From NCBI GenBank assembly GCA_007115705.1, contig QXEO01001023.1, forward strand, positions 52,168 through 116,167: 64,000 nt of DNA, in the 5' to 3' direction. The stretch comes from Dactylis glomerata. Its lineage: Eukaryota; Streptophyta; Magnoliopsida; Poales; Poaceae. Below the pieces are notes generated by a model that was not told the DNA's origin, did no database searches, and saw nothing but the letters and a program-made list of their open reading frames with translations. Positions within the stretch are counted from its first letter, which is position 1; the number at the start of each line of letters is the position of its first letter. A program made the position numbers and the translations under genes. Of the stretch, positions 12,562-22,676 are shown piece after piece.

Positions 12562-13370
12562 TCTCCCCCCTCTTCAAAAGGCGTCGACCTCGACACTCCA
12601 AGGTCTTCTCCATCATATGGTGATAAGTCAGCAACGTTGAAGCTGTTGCTAACTCCACCAAACTCAGCAATAGGTATATCAATCGAGTAGGCATTATCAT
12701 TTATTTTGGCTAACACCTTGTAAGGACCAGCACCACGAGGGTTTAATTTGGATTTCCTCAGCTTGGGAAACCTGTCTTTGCGCAAATGCACCCAAACCAT
12801 GTCACCAGGCTGAAACAAAACCTTCTTCCTTGCTTGATTCCTTGTAGCAGCAACTTTCTGGCCTTTCTTCTCAATAGCCTCTCGAGTCTTCTCATGGAGT
12901 TTCTTCACATAATCAGCACGTTTTGGTAATGTTGCACCAGGAATCAAGTCTATTTGATGCTCAATGCCACGCAATGGAGGCAATCCCGCTGGTACATCGT
13001 CAGGAAAGACATCACCAAAATCCTGCAAAACATTAGACACACCAAGAGAAATAGGGGTCATATCGTTAGAAACTAAAACCTCACCCTTGTACATGAGCAC
13101 AAGAGGCATGGCTGTAGGATCCTCACTAAATTCTCTCATATCTTCTTTGGTGGCTAAAATCAGTAGGTTATTCACTCCCTCACTTTTCGTTATATCATTC
13201 TTTTGTCGCTTATTTACATCACTCACAGCTACAAAACTCTCGCACTTATCATGATGTGCATCCTTCAAGGTCACCTCAATTTTTTGACGAGATTCATTGA
13301 CAATCTGCTGTGGGGACATAGGCTGCAAGTTAATTTTCTTGCCCTTGAACTCCAAATGATATGTATTAGC
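12075..13370 (-). pseudogene. CRM-like Pol remnant: pre-RT linker fused to integrase C-terminus and CR motif (element C)
   Basis: This frame is in phase with the upstream gag-protease, from which one TGA (13371-13373) separates it. It starts with the linker that normally leads into RT (MSPQQIVNESRQK ... EDMREFSEDPTAMPLVLMYKG ... LPPLRGIEHQIDLIPGATLP). At about 12918 it passes without a frame break to ADYVKKLHEKTREAIEKKGQ, which in element E lies after the integrase core. About 2.16 kb (RT, RNase H and integrase core) is missing relative to E. The C-terminus has the GDMVWVHLRKDRFPKLRKSK region and a CR-like GPITRARAKLL motif, and ends in a repetitive tail encoded by the LTR. Confidence 0.85.
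12562..12575 (-). other. Polypurine tract of element C
   Basis: The minus strand reads GAAGAGGGGGGAGA directly before the 3' LTR start TGATGAGG. This is the expected plus-strand priming tract. It also overlaps codons of Pol. Confidence 0.85.
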
Positions 13371-15140
13371 TCAACCATAGTGCTGCACATGGCGATCATA
13401 GAACCATGGTCGACCCAACAATAAGTGGCAAACAGTCATAGGAACCACATCAAAATCAATAGAATCCTTGTATGGTCCTATCTCAAAATTTACACGCACC
13501 ATATGGTTTACCTTCATCTCACCATTGTCACTCAGCCACTGTATATAATATGGTTTAGGATGAGGTAAATATGTCAAATTCAGCTTGGCACATAACTCCT
13601 TGCTTGCAAGATTTCTGCAACTACCTCCATCAATGATGACTTTGCAAGCTTTGTTTGGGCCAACTAGTGCTTTTGTTTGAAACAGATTGCAGCGCTGTGA
13701 TTCAGAATTGGGCTGCACACTAAGAGCACGTGGAGTAACTACAATGGTAGGCGCATGGGTAGGATAAGCATCCAACTCTTCCTCACCAGCATCACCATTG
13801 TCTTCAGGACTATAGGGATCAATTTCATCTCCACTCTCATATTCACCATTGTCATTGACAAACATGACTTTGTTGTTGGGACACTTATTCTTAAAATGTC
13901 CTCTTCCTCCACAAGTATAGCACTCTTTATCACGAGCACGAGCTGTAGACATGATGGAACCCGAACTAGCAGCCGGCTTGTTTGCTGTAGAACCAGAGGA
14001 GGGTGTTGGTGCAGGCGTGGAGGCCGAAGTAAAAGCTTGAGGCCGGACTGGCTGGTGTTGAAGGGCCGGACTGTCCGCCGGTGCTGCCGGTGGCATCGCT
14101 GATGGTGGTAGCGAGGATCTTGCAGAAAACCGGCTTGTCGACGAATATCGAGCCCGCTCCCTAGCTTCTTCAGCTAGTTGTGCTTCGATCTCTCGTGCAT
14201 GATGCAACAACTTGGTCATAGTAGCATATGTGTGATGGCGCACAATGTTCTTAATAGGCAACTTCAAATTGTTGAGAAAACGCTGCAGAGTCATCTCAAC
14301 TGATTCACGAACTCGTGCACGCTGCATAAGCATCTCCATCTCCATGTAGTACTCATCAACTGTCTTGCTACCTTGTGTTAACTTGGTGAGCTGGTTAAAC
14401 ACTGAGCGCAAATAGTTAGTGGGCACAAAACGTTGCCTCATAATTTCCTTCATCTCCCGCCATGAGAGCACATGAACCTCATTATCGTCGCGTCTGTTTT
14501 GTACAATAGCATCCCACCAACGCAATGCATAGCCATCAAATGCGGAAGCAGCAAGTTTAACCTTCTTATCTTCTGTATAGTCTTGCAAACGCCACAACTT
14601 CTCAATCTTCAACTCCCATGAAAGGTAATCTTCAGGATCAAGTGAGCCATCAAACTTGGGAATTGAGAATTTTGGTTTGCTCAAGATATCATCATTTGCT
14701 TGTGGGATTACACGCTGAGCACGTCCCACAGGAGCAAAACCACGGCCAACACCAGGGGGATTGGCACGTCCCCTACCTCGGCCATTGTCTGGCTGTTGTT
14801 GGACCTCATCATTAACACTTCCATTATCTGCATCCGCATGTTCAGCAGCATCATCAAATTGTTGTTGCCGCTGTTGCTCAAAGGCGTCTCGCAAAGCATC
14901 AATGGATAGCTGTAACGCGTTGACATTTGTATTGATTGTAGTCACTTGTGTTTGAATGTTGTTGACAGCTTTCTCAGTTTCGCCCAACTGGATTTGTACT
15001 CCCTGTACATCCTTTTCTAAAGAATCCGTGGTGCGAGTGAAAACTCCTGTCAAATGATCCCGTAAGGCTTCATATTCCCTCCAAGTGACTGTAGCAGTTT
15101 CTGCCTTTTTCTGCATCACAACATCATCACTAGCAGACAT
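13371..15140 (-). CDS. CRM-like Gag-protease (element C)
   Basis: A 589-residue Gag with protease, open from the ATG at 15138-15140 to TGA at 13371-13373. I chose this start because the peptide (MSASDDVVMQKK) and the bases before it match the start of the homologous element E frame; upstream in-frame codons to 15254 look non-coding. A coiled-coil-like stretch (residues 25-100) is followed by a capsid region (WRLQDYTEDKKVKLAASAF ... LSWREMKEIMRQRFVP), a Pro/Ser/Thr-rich linker, a CCHC knuckle CYTCGGRGHFKNKC near residue 405, and a protease near residue 500 with DGGS at the active site. The capsid would package RNA. The TGA stop falls where sister elements read on. Confidence 0.85.
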   Translation of the reverse strand: MSASDDVVMQKKAETATVTWREYEALRDHLTGVFTRTTDSLEKDVQGVQIQLGETEKAVNNIQTQVTTINTNVNALQLSIDALRDAFEQQRQQQFDDAAEHADADNGSVNDEVQQQPDNGRGRGRANPPGVGRGFAPVGRAQRVIPQANDDILSKPKFSIPKFDGSLDPEDYLSWELKIEKLWRLQDYTEDKKVKLAASAFDGYALRWWDAIVQNRRDDNEVHVLSWREMKEIMRQRFVPTNYLRSVFNQLTKLTQGSKTVDEYYMEMEMLMQRARVRESVEMTLQRFLNNLKLPIKNIVRHHTYATMTKLLHHAREIEAQLAEEARERARYSSTSRFSARSSLPPSAMPPAAPADSPALQHQPVRPQAFTSASTPAPTPSSGSTANKPAASSGSIMSTARARDKECYTCGGRGHFKNKCPNNKVMFVNDNGEYESGDEIDPYSPEDNGDAGEEELDAYPTHAPTIVVTPRALSVQPNSESQRCNLFQTKALVGPNKACKVIIDGGSCRNLASKELCAKLNLTYLPHPKPYYIQWLSDNGEMKVNHMVRVNFEIGPYKDSIDFDVVPMTVCHLLLGRPWFYDRHVQHYG

Positions 15141-16165
15141 GATTAGTAGATTAGTGCAAAACCCAAAATCGATATGGTGGCAAACTCTCTGCTCGCACAA
15201 AGCTGACAAGAAAGGAGATCTTACCGCTCCAAAGCGAATAGTAGTGCTTACCAATTCGAAGCAAACGACTGATGCACCGATGTGATGAAGTGAATATCAA
15301 AGGTATAGAGGCGATCACAAGGCACACATGTTATTAAAGGTGGAGCTGTAGGTATGGAGTCCTAACTACACCGCAAACCAATCCTAGTGCTGATCGTGAG
15401 ACAATAACCCAAGGAAAACACACACGTGGAGATAAACGTGGCAAAGCAATTATGAAAACAAGAATATTGCAATGCACAAGAGAGACGCTAGTAATAGCTC
15501 AAAATAGACAGGCACAAGATTGCTCAACTACAAGTGCTATATAGAACCAGGCCTCCAAAATCACCACAATGATATTGCTCTTTTTCTTCTTGTATCTCAA
15601 ATTCTTTTCTCTTTTTTTTTTGATATACTTTTTCTCAACTATATGTCTCAACAGTAAAATAACTGAAACGATACTGGAGCAAAAATTCTGCAAGGGCCGG
15701 ACTGTCTTGTGTGATATGGCAGGACTGTCCGGTCTGAATTCGGCCGAAAAATTGCACCTCGAAAACCTAATGAGCAGCCTGTCAGAGCACAGCAACTAGT
15801 CTCGTATGGGTACGTTCCTAGGCACGGATGCTGTAGAAAGGCTGTAGCTAAGTTTTGCAACAAGGGTACGCTATGTGGACTCGGTAAATTGATAAAAACT
15901 GGCGGAAACGATGATGAACGACTCAAGAACGAAGAACAAAAACGAAATTGACAAAGGGAACCTAGACACTACGACTTTACCGGAAGAGATCGGATCAAAG
16001 ACACGACTACGACCAGCAACTAAGACTAGCAAACGATGCAATCTAGGCTATGGCAAAACTAAACCCTAATATTTTTTGGCTTTTTCTGGATAGGACGAAA
16101 AACACACAAACAATGGATGGATCTGTGGATGCTCACCGAGTAAAACTGGAAATCTGATACCAAGA
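15141..16165 (-). other. Element C 5' leader and primer site
   Basis: This is the untranslated leader between the 5' LTR and gag. The primer site on the minus strand, TGGTATCAGA (16153-16162), matches the 3' end of initiator tRNA-Met and sits 3 nt from the LTR. Two further GGCCGGACTGTC-type motifs lie at 15695-15733. Short frames at 15499-15926 have no recognisable domain. Confidence 0.8.
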
Positions 16166-17126
16166 TGATAAGGGGTGTCCCGATCTTCTCAGCAAGCGAT
16201 GGCGATGATGATGATGATGGATAGATAAACACCGTGTAGCGATGAACTCTCCCGCTCGAACCCTGATGCCTATGCAACAGCTCTCGAACCTTGTAGGATA
16301 TTCACAACACCACGATCTTGCGCACGTAGCCGTCGACCACGAACGGTAGTTTGCAATCCACTAATTCCCAATGGAACAACAGATCACACTCAATTGTAGC
16401 TTGATAAACTCGATCACAAGTAATTTCAGAGGTTCTAAAGAGAAACAACTCCAAAATAGTTTTAACGTGGTCTCACCCTAACTATGGGGTCGTCCCAGGG
16501 CTTATATGGGCGGCTGGGGCGGCCAGGACTCGAGATAAAACGTATTCGACTCGAACTAGGATACATCCGTTCGGATCTGATCCGAGACGGGCCGGACTGT
16601 CCGGTTATTTAGGGCCGGACTGTCCTGGGGTGATGCGCGCTACACCACGGAGGGTGTCTGCCCTCGGGCGCACCTGAGGCCGGACTGTCCACTGTTGGAG
16701 GGCAGGACTGTCCGGTGTTGGAGGGCAGGACTGTCCTGTGTTGGAGGGCCGGACTGTCCTGTCTTCTGGAACTGAAACTTGCCCTTCTTGATGATCTCCT
16801 TCTCTTCTATCGCGCCTTCCTCCCGCTCCTCCCTCGCGCAGATATTGGCGATCATCTTCTGGTGTTCCTCTTGCTGTGGCTCCTCGCTCCGTACTACGCA
16901 TTCCTCTCCAATGTACCTGATCATACAATAAGACAATGACTTAGGCAGTATAAAGTTCTCATTAAGTAACACATCAGGCTCATTAAGAAACAAGTTCACC
17001 TGTTGTTCTAGTAACTTAGCACGAGCTCTTGTAATGGGTCCAATTCTAATCTCAGTGGACTGAACAGCTGGAACATCTTGTGTAGTAGTTGGTGGAGAAG
17101 GTGCAAGTATAGGGATGTCCTCATCA
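16166..17126 (-). repeat. Element C 5' LTR (right copy)
   Basis: 961 bp, the same length as the left copy, with four substitutions (near 16634, 16670, 16893 and 17055). It carries the same Pol-tail frame (16640-17137), which is not expressed as Pol here because it lies upstream of gag. Confidence 0.95.
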
Positions 17127-17315
17127 CAAGCTAGCAAGCATCACCTTCAGTCGTTTGTCTCTCCTCTCCAAGAACAATAAACCTTGGTTTCTTAACTGAG
17201 GGAAAACCAGCTGCTATACTCATCACACCTTCCTCTTGGGGTTCCCAACGGGCTGGTCATCCACCACGCACAAGGACGAAGCTCCTACATCAACTAGGAT
17301 CATCAGCTGTTTTTC

Positions 17316-17332
17316 TGGCGCCGTTGCCGGGG
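17316..17332 (+). other. Primer-binding site, tRNA-Asp (element B1)
   Basis: TGGCGCCGTTGCCGGGG is a perfect 17-nt match to tRNA-Asp and identical to the site in element A. It lies 10 nt after the LTR end at 17305. Confidence 0.9.
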
Positions 17333-17492
17333 AGGAAGTAGAAGACTTCTGTGAGGGGAGTTTTTGCATGCACATCCTTTACTTTGTTATTGTTTTGCTT
17401 TACTTTATTTATTTTACCTGCATCATTTTATATCAAAAACCCAAAAAAATTAGAATGCTTGGTAGTTGTTATTTCTTTACTTTTAGTTTATC

Positions 17493-18089
17493 ATGTTGAT
17501 CCCTAAGTACGTTCTGGAGGACCTCTCAGTAGGTAGTGGTTCGATTATTGGCAAAAGTAACATTGAGGAGTTCTTTAATCACATTAGTATGCATGAGGAA
17601 GTTGAGGAGAAATCTTTGGTTGAGCTAACTCCTAGTATTGAAGTTGCTTCTGCTTATTTGATTCACATGTTGGAAACTAGGTTTGCTAGTCTTAATCCTT
17701 TTATGCAATACATGTTCCTTAAGCTTCATGAAATTGAGGATCCCAAAAAGAAAGCTTTTATCTTGGAAGCTTTGCGCTTAGAATTTAAAGATGTCGTTAT
17801 TGAAGCTAGAAAGGTTCTTAAACGTTTTAATAAACTTGGTTTGCCTATAAAGGTTATTGGCACTAACAATGAAGGAGCCGAAGTACCTATACCTTGCAAG
17901 CTCTTGGGATTGTGTGAAGCTTTCGAAAATAATTTTGACTGGATCTGTCCTGAAAATCTTTTTGATGAAAATAGTGTACCAAAGCATGATCACAAAGGGT
18001 CTTCTAAAACATATGTGGATGAAATACAATGCCTTATTGATAAGACCTCTGCAGTTGATCTTGATGCTTCATCACTTGATGTTACATGA
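17493..18089 (+). CDS. Unknown 198-residue ORF of non-autonomous element B1
   Basis: I do not recognise this protein. It begins MLIPKYVLEDLSVGSGS and is acidic and mostly helical in appearance, with no CCHC knuckle, protease or polymerase motif. It stands where gag would be, 160 bp after the primer site, and is the only long frame of the element. It stops at TGA 18087-18089. Immediately after, in another frame, the bases 18103-18147 encode APSSKALKKSTLGR and a stop, a tail shared with elements B2 and D, so a small frameshift near 18085 probably removed the original C-terminus. It has no similarity that I can see to the ORF of B2. A Gag-like RNA-binding or packaging role is only a guess. Confidence 0.55.
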   Translation: MLIPKYVLEDLSVGSGSIIGKSNIEEFFNHISMHEEVEEKSLVELTPSIEVASAYLIHMLETRFASLNPFMQYMFLKLHEIEDPKKKAFILEALRLEFKDVVIEARKVLKRFNKLGLPIKVIGTNNEGAEVPIPCKLLGLCEAFENNFDWICPENLFDENSVPKHDHKGSSKTYVDEIQCLIDKTSAVDLDASSLDVT

Positions 18090-18102
18090 TTCGCAATTTT
18101 CT

Positions 18103-18147
18103 GCGCCTAGCTCAAAGGCGTTAAAGAAAAGCACTCTTGGGAGATAA
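18103..18147 (+). other. Conserved C-terminal peptide tail APSSKALKKSTLGR (element B1)
   Basis: This segment encodes a basic 14-residue tail ending at TAA (18145-18147). Near-identical copies occur at 31634-31678 (B2) and 35114-35158 (D), each at the 3' edge of the coding region. The DNA also contains TTGGGAGATAACCCAA, which could form a small stem. See the findings. Confidence 0.7.
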
Positions 18148-20991
18148 CCCAATGTTTTCCTTTCAGTAATTTTTCTTTTATTTGAGTCTTGGAAGTCATT
18201 ACTACTGTAATGACCACTCCTTATCTTGTTTATTTCGTTTTTGTGCCAAGAGAAGCCTCTAATTCGAGTGAGGTAAAGATTTGGGGATGTTGCTGTCCTG
18301 AAACTGTTTTTGGTGCTGCACCGTAAAAATTCGTATAAATTCTCTGTATATCTTTTGGACCTGCGATTTCTTGTGCATATGCCCCAGGTTATATCCAAAC
18401 TTTTGTTAGTTGAACACTTTTTGATTTGAGCAACAAAAAACCCCTCAAAAATTCGACCTTTGTCAGCTGTTCAGTTTTGACAGATTTCTGCCAATATTTG
18501 TGTTTGCCACTTTATCGCTTTCTTTTGAGTTTTTTTGATCACAGAACTTTTAGAGAAGTTGCTACAGTAGTACTTACTATATATGTGGTGGTTTTGAGTT
18601 GAAACCTGAAGCAAAAAGAGGTTGATTATATGTTATGCTACACTAATGTTGCTAATAGAATTGTGTTTAGTTTTGTATGAAGGAAGTTTTCAAGTGTAGG
18701 GATTGGAGAATGATGAGATGAGTTGAAGAATGGACAAAAGCTCAAGCTTGGGGATGCCCATGCATTACCCTAAGAAATATCCAAGAAGTACAAGCGTCAA
18801 AGCTTGGGGATGCCCCCGAGGCACCCCTTCTTCATCGGCAAAAATCAGGTCACCTTTCAAGACGCTATATTTTTATTGCTTCATGCACTATGCGTTTTTC
18901 TTGGAGCGTCAGTTGTTTTAGTTTTGTTAGTTAGTTTAGTTTGTTTGTTTGCTGCAATAAATGGTTGGACCCCAACAAATTTCTTTTGGAGAAGTTGCCT
19001 TGTTTTCATTTGCAAAGAACACTCCGTTTTCACTCTTATCGTTCATCGGGTGTTCTTCTTTTTCTGCTACTGCTTTTGGTTTTCATTTTTGCCTTGATTT
19101 GCGTTCAGACCTTGCCATATCTTTTCATCAAGGTGTATTTTTGCCTCTGATCTTTATTGGTTTTCATCAAAAGAGGTGTCTTTAAAAATTTCAAATGGTG
19201 TTGGAAAAGAGAAAAAGCTTTGTGCAAAATAGTGGTACAAGAAGGAGCTTGTGTAGACTGCGGCTTAGGCTTTTTCATGTCATGCTTGATGTCTTTCTGA
19301 TAGTATGCTTAGTGGTTTTGCTGTAGCATGACTTGGCTCAAATAACTGAGATTGCTTAATGAGCCTTTGAAAAAATCATGCGTTGTTTTTATTGTATGGA
19401 AGCATTATTTTGGTTTTCTCCTTGATGCTTTATTTGGGTTGACTTGGCGCATGCTCACACATGTTAGACTCTTACAAAGTCGCCAATAGCCTTCATGATC
19501 ATTTAGTTTGTGACTTTTGATGCCATCTTATGCTTCTTTTAATGTCGCTTTGTCGCTTTGCATGATTATGGCCATTATTGCTCTCTTAGTTGGTCGCTCT
19601 GAGTCTTTTGCTAGCCCTCGCGTTGTACTGAGTATGAGCTCTACTCGTGCATCCAACTCCTAAAAGCCAAAGTTTTCCAAAGTGTCCACCATACATACCT
19701 ACTAGCAATTTGCTATTCCAAGTAAATTTGACTTGCTTTTATTTTCTCTTCAAATTAAACTCTTACCAGTGTTATGCGAAATTCGGTCAGTAAAGCTCTC
19801 ACGAACCGGAAGGCACACTTTACTTTTTCCTGTTCTTAAAAATTTGACATTGTGGTCTCTTATGTTGAGTTGTTATGCTTGCAAGTTGTAAGTTGGATTC
19901 TAGCCCAGCCATGCTGTCATGGGGCAAGCTTTCAACATTGCACTTCTTATTTGAGTTGATATCGTGATCTTTTGTTTATGGATGCCCGCGGTGTGAAATG
20001 AATTGGGAATCTTGTGGGGATCATGGAGTTTGTATATGTGTTAGGGAAACGCCAGGCCGCTAATCTAAGCCATGCATAATTCATGGTGGAAATTTGCAGC
20101 ATACCCATGGTGAAAATTCGACGACGCATCTCACAATAAAAAGCTAAACAAATGGCAAATAAAAGAGATGTCGAGGTGTTCATTGTCTGCTTGTCCTGTC
20201 ATTTTGGTGTGGACTTGTTCCATGTCATCGGGCACAGAGGTACCCCATTGGCGGTTCTCAATGATATGCATATACTTACAATGACAAGAGCCTTGCTTGG
20301 GACTCTAAGTAAAGTAGCATGAGGTTTGGGTACTTGTATTCATGGGACACGAGGTTTTCAACTTATGATTTGTCAAGCATATGCATCATAATTGTTCTCG
20401 CATTAACTTTAACCATTCAAGATGCTTATGATGGGGGCAATGAGAGCTCAAAGCCGGTAAGTACCATAATTTTTAAAGGTTATAAAACTTGCAATCACTG
20501 CTTCCCTCTGCGAAGGGCCTTTCTTTTACTTTTATGTTGAGTCACCACCTTCTATCTTTATGCACCATTAAGAGAGCATAGTTGTCATTCTTAGTGTAAT
20601 ATGCATTGTCCCAAAGTTCATTGATTGATTCATATTGTTGGTTTCACTTGTTCTCAAATTATTTGTATCTAGTCGCCCTCTTAAACTTGAAGGTGTCCTA
20701 TGCATTTATGTTTTGCTCTCTTTGAAGGACAAGCTGAAAACCATTTGTATGTTTTCCTTATGATTTGAACACACGTTTGATTTTCATGATCTTTTGTTTG
20801 TGTTCATTTGCATGTTTACAACATGGTTGCTAAGTTCTTATTGTCAAGATTAGATCTTCACGCCCATGTTTTAAGTTCTTATGATCCCAACTCACAAATG
20901 CTTACATATATGATCAAGATTGTGTAGGTGCATGTCACCTCAAAAATTATTCTTTTGTTATTACTTACCTACTCGAGGACGAGCAGGAGTT
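18148..20991 (+). repeat. Element B1 long non-coding 3' region
   Basis: A 2.8-kb stretch with no credible ORF; frames of 60-97 codons at 18730-19185 and 19947-20540 show no domain. It is shared, with divergence, with 31679-32243 plus 47217-49505 of B2 and with 35159-37637 of D. It contains two internal copies of AAGCTTGGGGATG (18744-18756, 18800-18812), the same sequence as the terminal polypurine tract. Confidence 0.75.
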
Positions 20992-21006
20992 AAGCTTGGG
21001 GATGCT
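20992..21006 (+). other. Polypurine tract of element B1
   Basis: AAGCTTGGGGATGCT lies immediately upstream of the 3' LTR (TGATACG at 21007), preceded by CTCGAGGACGAGCAGGAGTT. The same junction recurs at 49506-49520 (B2) and, as ACCTTGGGGAT, at 39239-39250 (D). Confidence 0.8.
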
Positions 21007-22671
21007 TGATACGTCTCCAACGTATCTATAATTTTTGATGCTCCATGCTTGTTTTTACACCATTTGCCTATTGTTTCGTTACACTTCGTGGCAATTTTAT
21101 GCATTTTCCGGAACTAACCTATTAACGAGTTGCCACAGTGCCAGTTCCCTGTTTTCTGCTGTTTTTGTGTTTCAGAAGTGATACACAGGAAATATTCTCG
21201 GAATTGGACGAAACAAGTTCCTGAAGTCTTATTTTACCCGGAAGCTTCCAGAGATCCGAAGGAGAGTAGGAGAGGGCCACCAGGGGCCCACACACAAGGG
21301 TGGCGCGGCCAGCCCCTGGCCCGCGCCACCATGGCGTGAGGCCGCCTGGCCCCTCCTCTGACATCGCCCCTTCGCCTATAAAGACCCCCCGACGGAAAAA
21401 ACCTAAGTACCCGATCACTTTTCCAGAACACATTGCGATCCGCCGCCGCCGTCGACCCGAAGATCGGGAGGGTCCAGAAGCTCTTCCCGGCACCCTGCCG
21501 GAGAGGGGAATCGCCACCGGAGGTCTTCTTCATCGCCATGCTTGCCTCCGGAGAGATGAGTGAGTAGTCTACCTTGGACTATGGGTCCATAGCAGTAGCT
21601 AGATGGTTGTCTCCTCCACCATGTGCTTCATGTTTAGATCTCATGAGCTGCCCTACATGATTGAGATCACCGTTATGTAATTCTACATGTTTGGTTTGTT
21701 GGGATTCGATGAATATTGGTGTTTTTGATTAAGTTGCTGTACTGAATATTATCTTTTGTTATCTCTATGTTGTTTATGATCTTGCATGCTCTCCGTTGTT
21801 AGTAGCTATCTTGGCCGAGTAGTTGCTAGTGACTCCAAGAGGGGGTATTTATGCTCGATAGTGGGTTCATACCTCTATTTAACCTGGGGGAGTGACAGAA
21901 ACCTCTAAGGTTGTAGATGTGTTGTTGCTACTAGGGAGAAAACAACATTCATATGCTCAAGGGCATATGCTTTGTTTACATTACACACTTTGCTTAATGC
22001 AATTATCTATTGTTCGCAACTTAATACTTGTGGAGTTCTCGGATTGATTCGCCACAAGTGGATTATTAGTCATAGATGCAGTTGTATGGCGGTCTATGTA
22101 TTTTGTTGTAATGCCCAGAGTAAATCTCATAGTGATCTTCTTGACATATCACATTTATCTTTATTCTATCAATTGCCCAACTGTAATTTGTTTACCCAGC
22201 ATGTGTTATTTATCTTATGGAGAGACACCACTAGTGAACTGTGGATCCCGGTCCTATTTCCATCATATTGCTATCACCTGTTTACTTTACTCGCACTGTT
22301 TACTTTACTCGCATACTCTATTGTTTTCCACTCGATACGCTCATAACCTTTGTTTCAAGCAAACCGGTGAGATTGACAACCTCATCGCAAGTTGAGAACG
22401 AAGTACTTGGTTGTGTTGTGTGCAGGTTCCGCGTTGCAGCTGGCAAGCAAAGCTTGGACGAGGCGCCATATATAAATTGTCCGAAGCTATCGCAAGCTAG
22501 CAAGCATCACCTTCAGTCGTTTGTCTCTCCTCTCCAAGAACGATAAACCTTGGTTTCTTAACTGAGGGAAAACCAGCTGCTATACTCATCACACCTTCCT
22601 CTTGGGGTTCCCAACGGGCTGGTCATCCACCATGCACAAGGACGAAGCTCCTACATCAACTAGGATCATCA
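21007..22671 (+). repeat. Element B1 3' LTR
   Basis: A 1665-bp LTR running TGATACGTCTCC to ATCATCA, followed by the GATGC duplication. TATA box at 21377. It contains a tandem duplication of an 18-bp unit at about 22278-22313 that is absent from the 5' LTR. Frames within it (21122-21563, 21972-22546) are LTR leader sequence, not genes. Confidence 0.93.
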
Positions 22672-22676
22672 GATGC

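Larger units (their letters stand above)
11601..17126 (-). mobile_element. Element C: young CRM-like chromovirus lacking RT, RNase H and integrase
   Basis: Two 961-bp LTRs flank minus-strand gag-protease and the C-terminal end of Pol. The duplication is CAAGC (11596-11600 and 17127-17131). I count four substitutions between the LTRs and no indels. Evidence for the CRM clade is a protease centred on DGGSCRNLAS, an initiator-Met primer site, and a Pol C-terminus that runs into the 3' LTR with a CR-like motif (GPITRARAKLLEQQVN). The polyprotein jumps from just before RT straight to the integrase C-terminus, so the element is a deletion derivative. Confidence 0.85.
10128..17305 (+). repeat. Element B1 5' LTR, interrupted by element C
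   Basis: The LTR is 10128-11600 plus 17132-17305, about 1.65 kb once C and one copy of its duplication are removed. It aligns closely along its whole length with the 3' LTR at 21007-22671. The main difference is an 18-bp unit (CTGTTTACTTTACTCGCA) present once here near 11399 and twice in the 3' LTR. GC-rich frames at 10243-10685 on both strands are the transcribed leader, not genes. Confidence 0.9.
10128..22671 (+). mobile_element. Element B1: non-autonomous LTR retrotransposon (TGATACGTCTC type) with nested C
   Basis: Two LTRs (10128-17305, interrupted by C, and 21007-22671) start TGATACGTCTCCAACGTATC and end ATCATCA. The flanking duplication is GATGC at 10123-10127 and 22672-22676. A tRNA-Asp primer site is at 17316 and a polypurine tract lies next to the right LTR at 20992. 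The internal region holds one unknown ORF and no protease, RT or integrase, so the element needs a helper. The shared primer site and LTR ends point to an Athila-like helper such as A. The ends resemble Triticeae Sabrina/Fatima-type repeats, though that name is uncertain. Confidence 0.9.
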
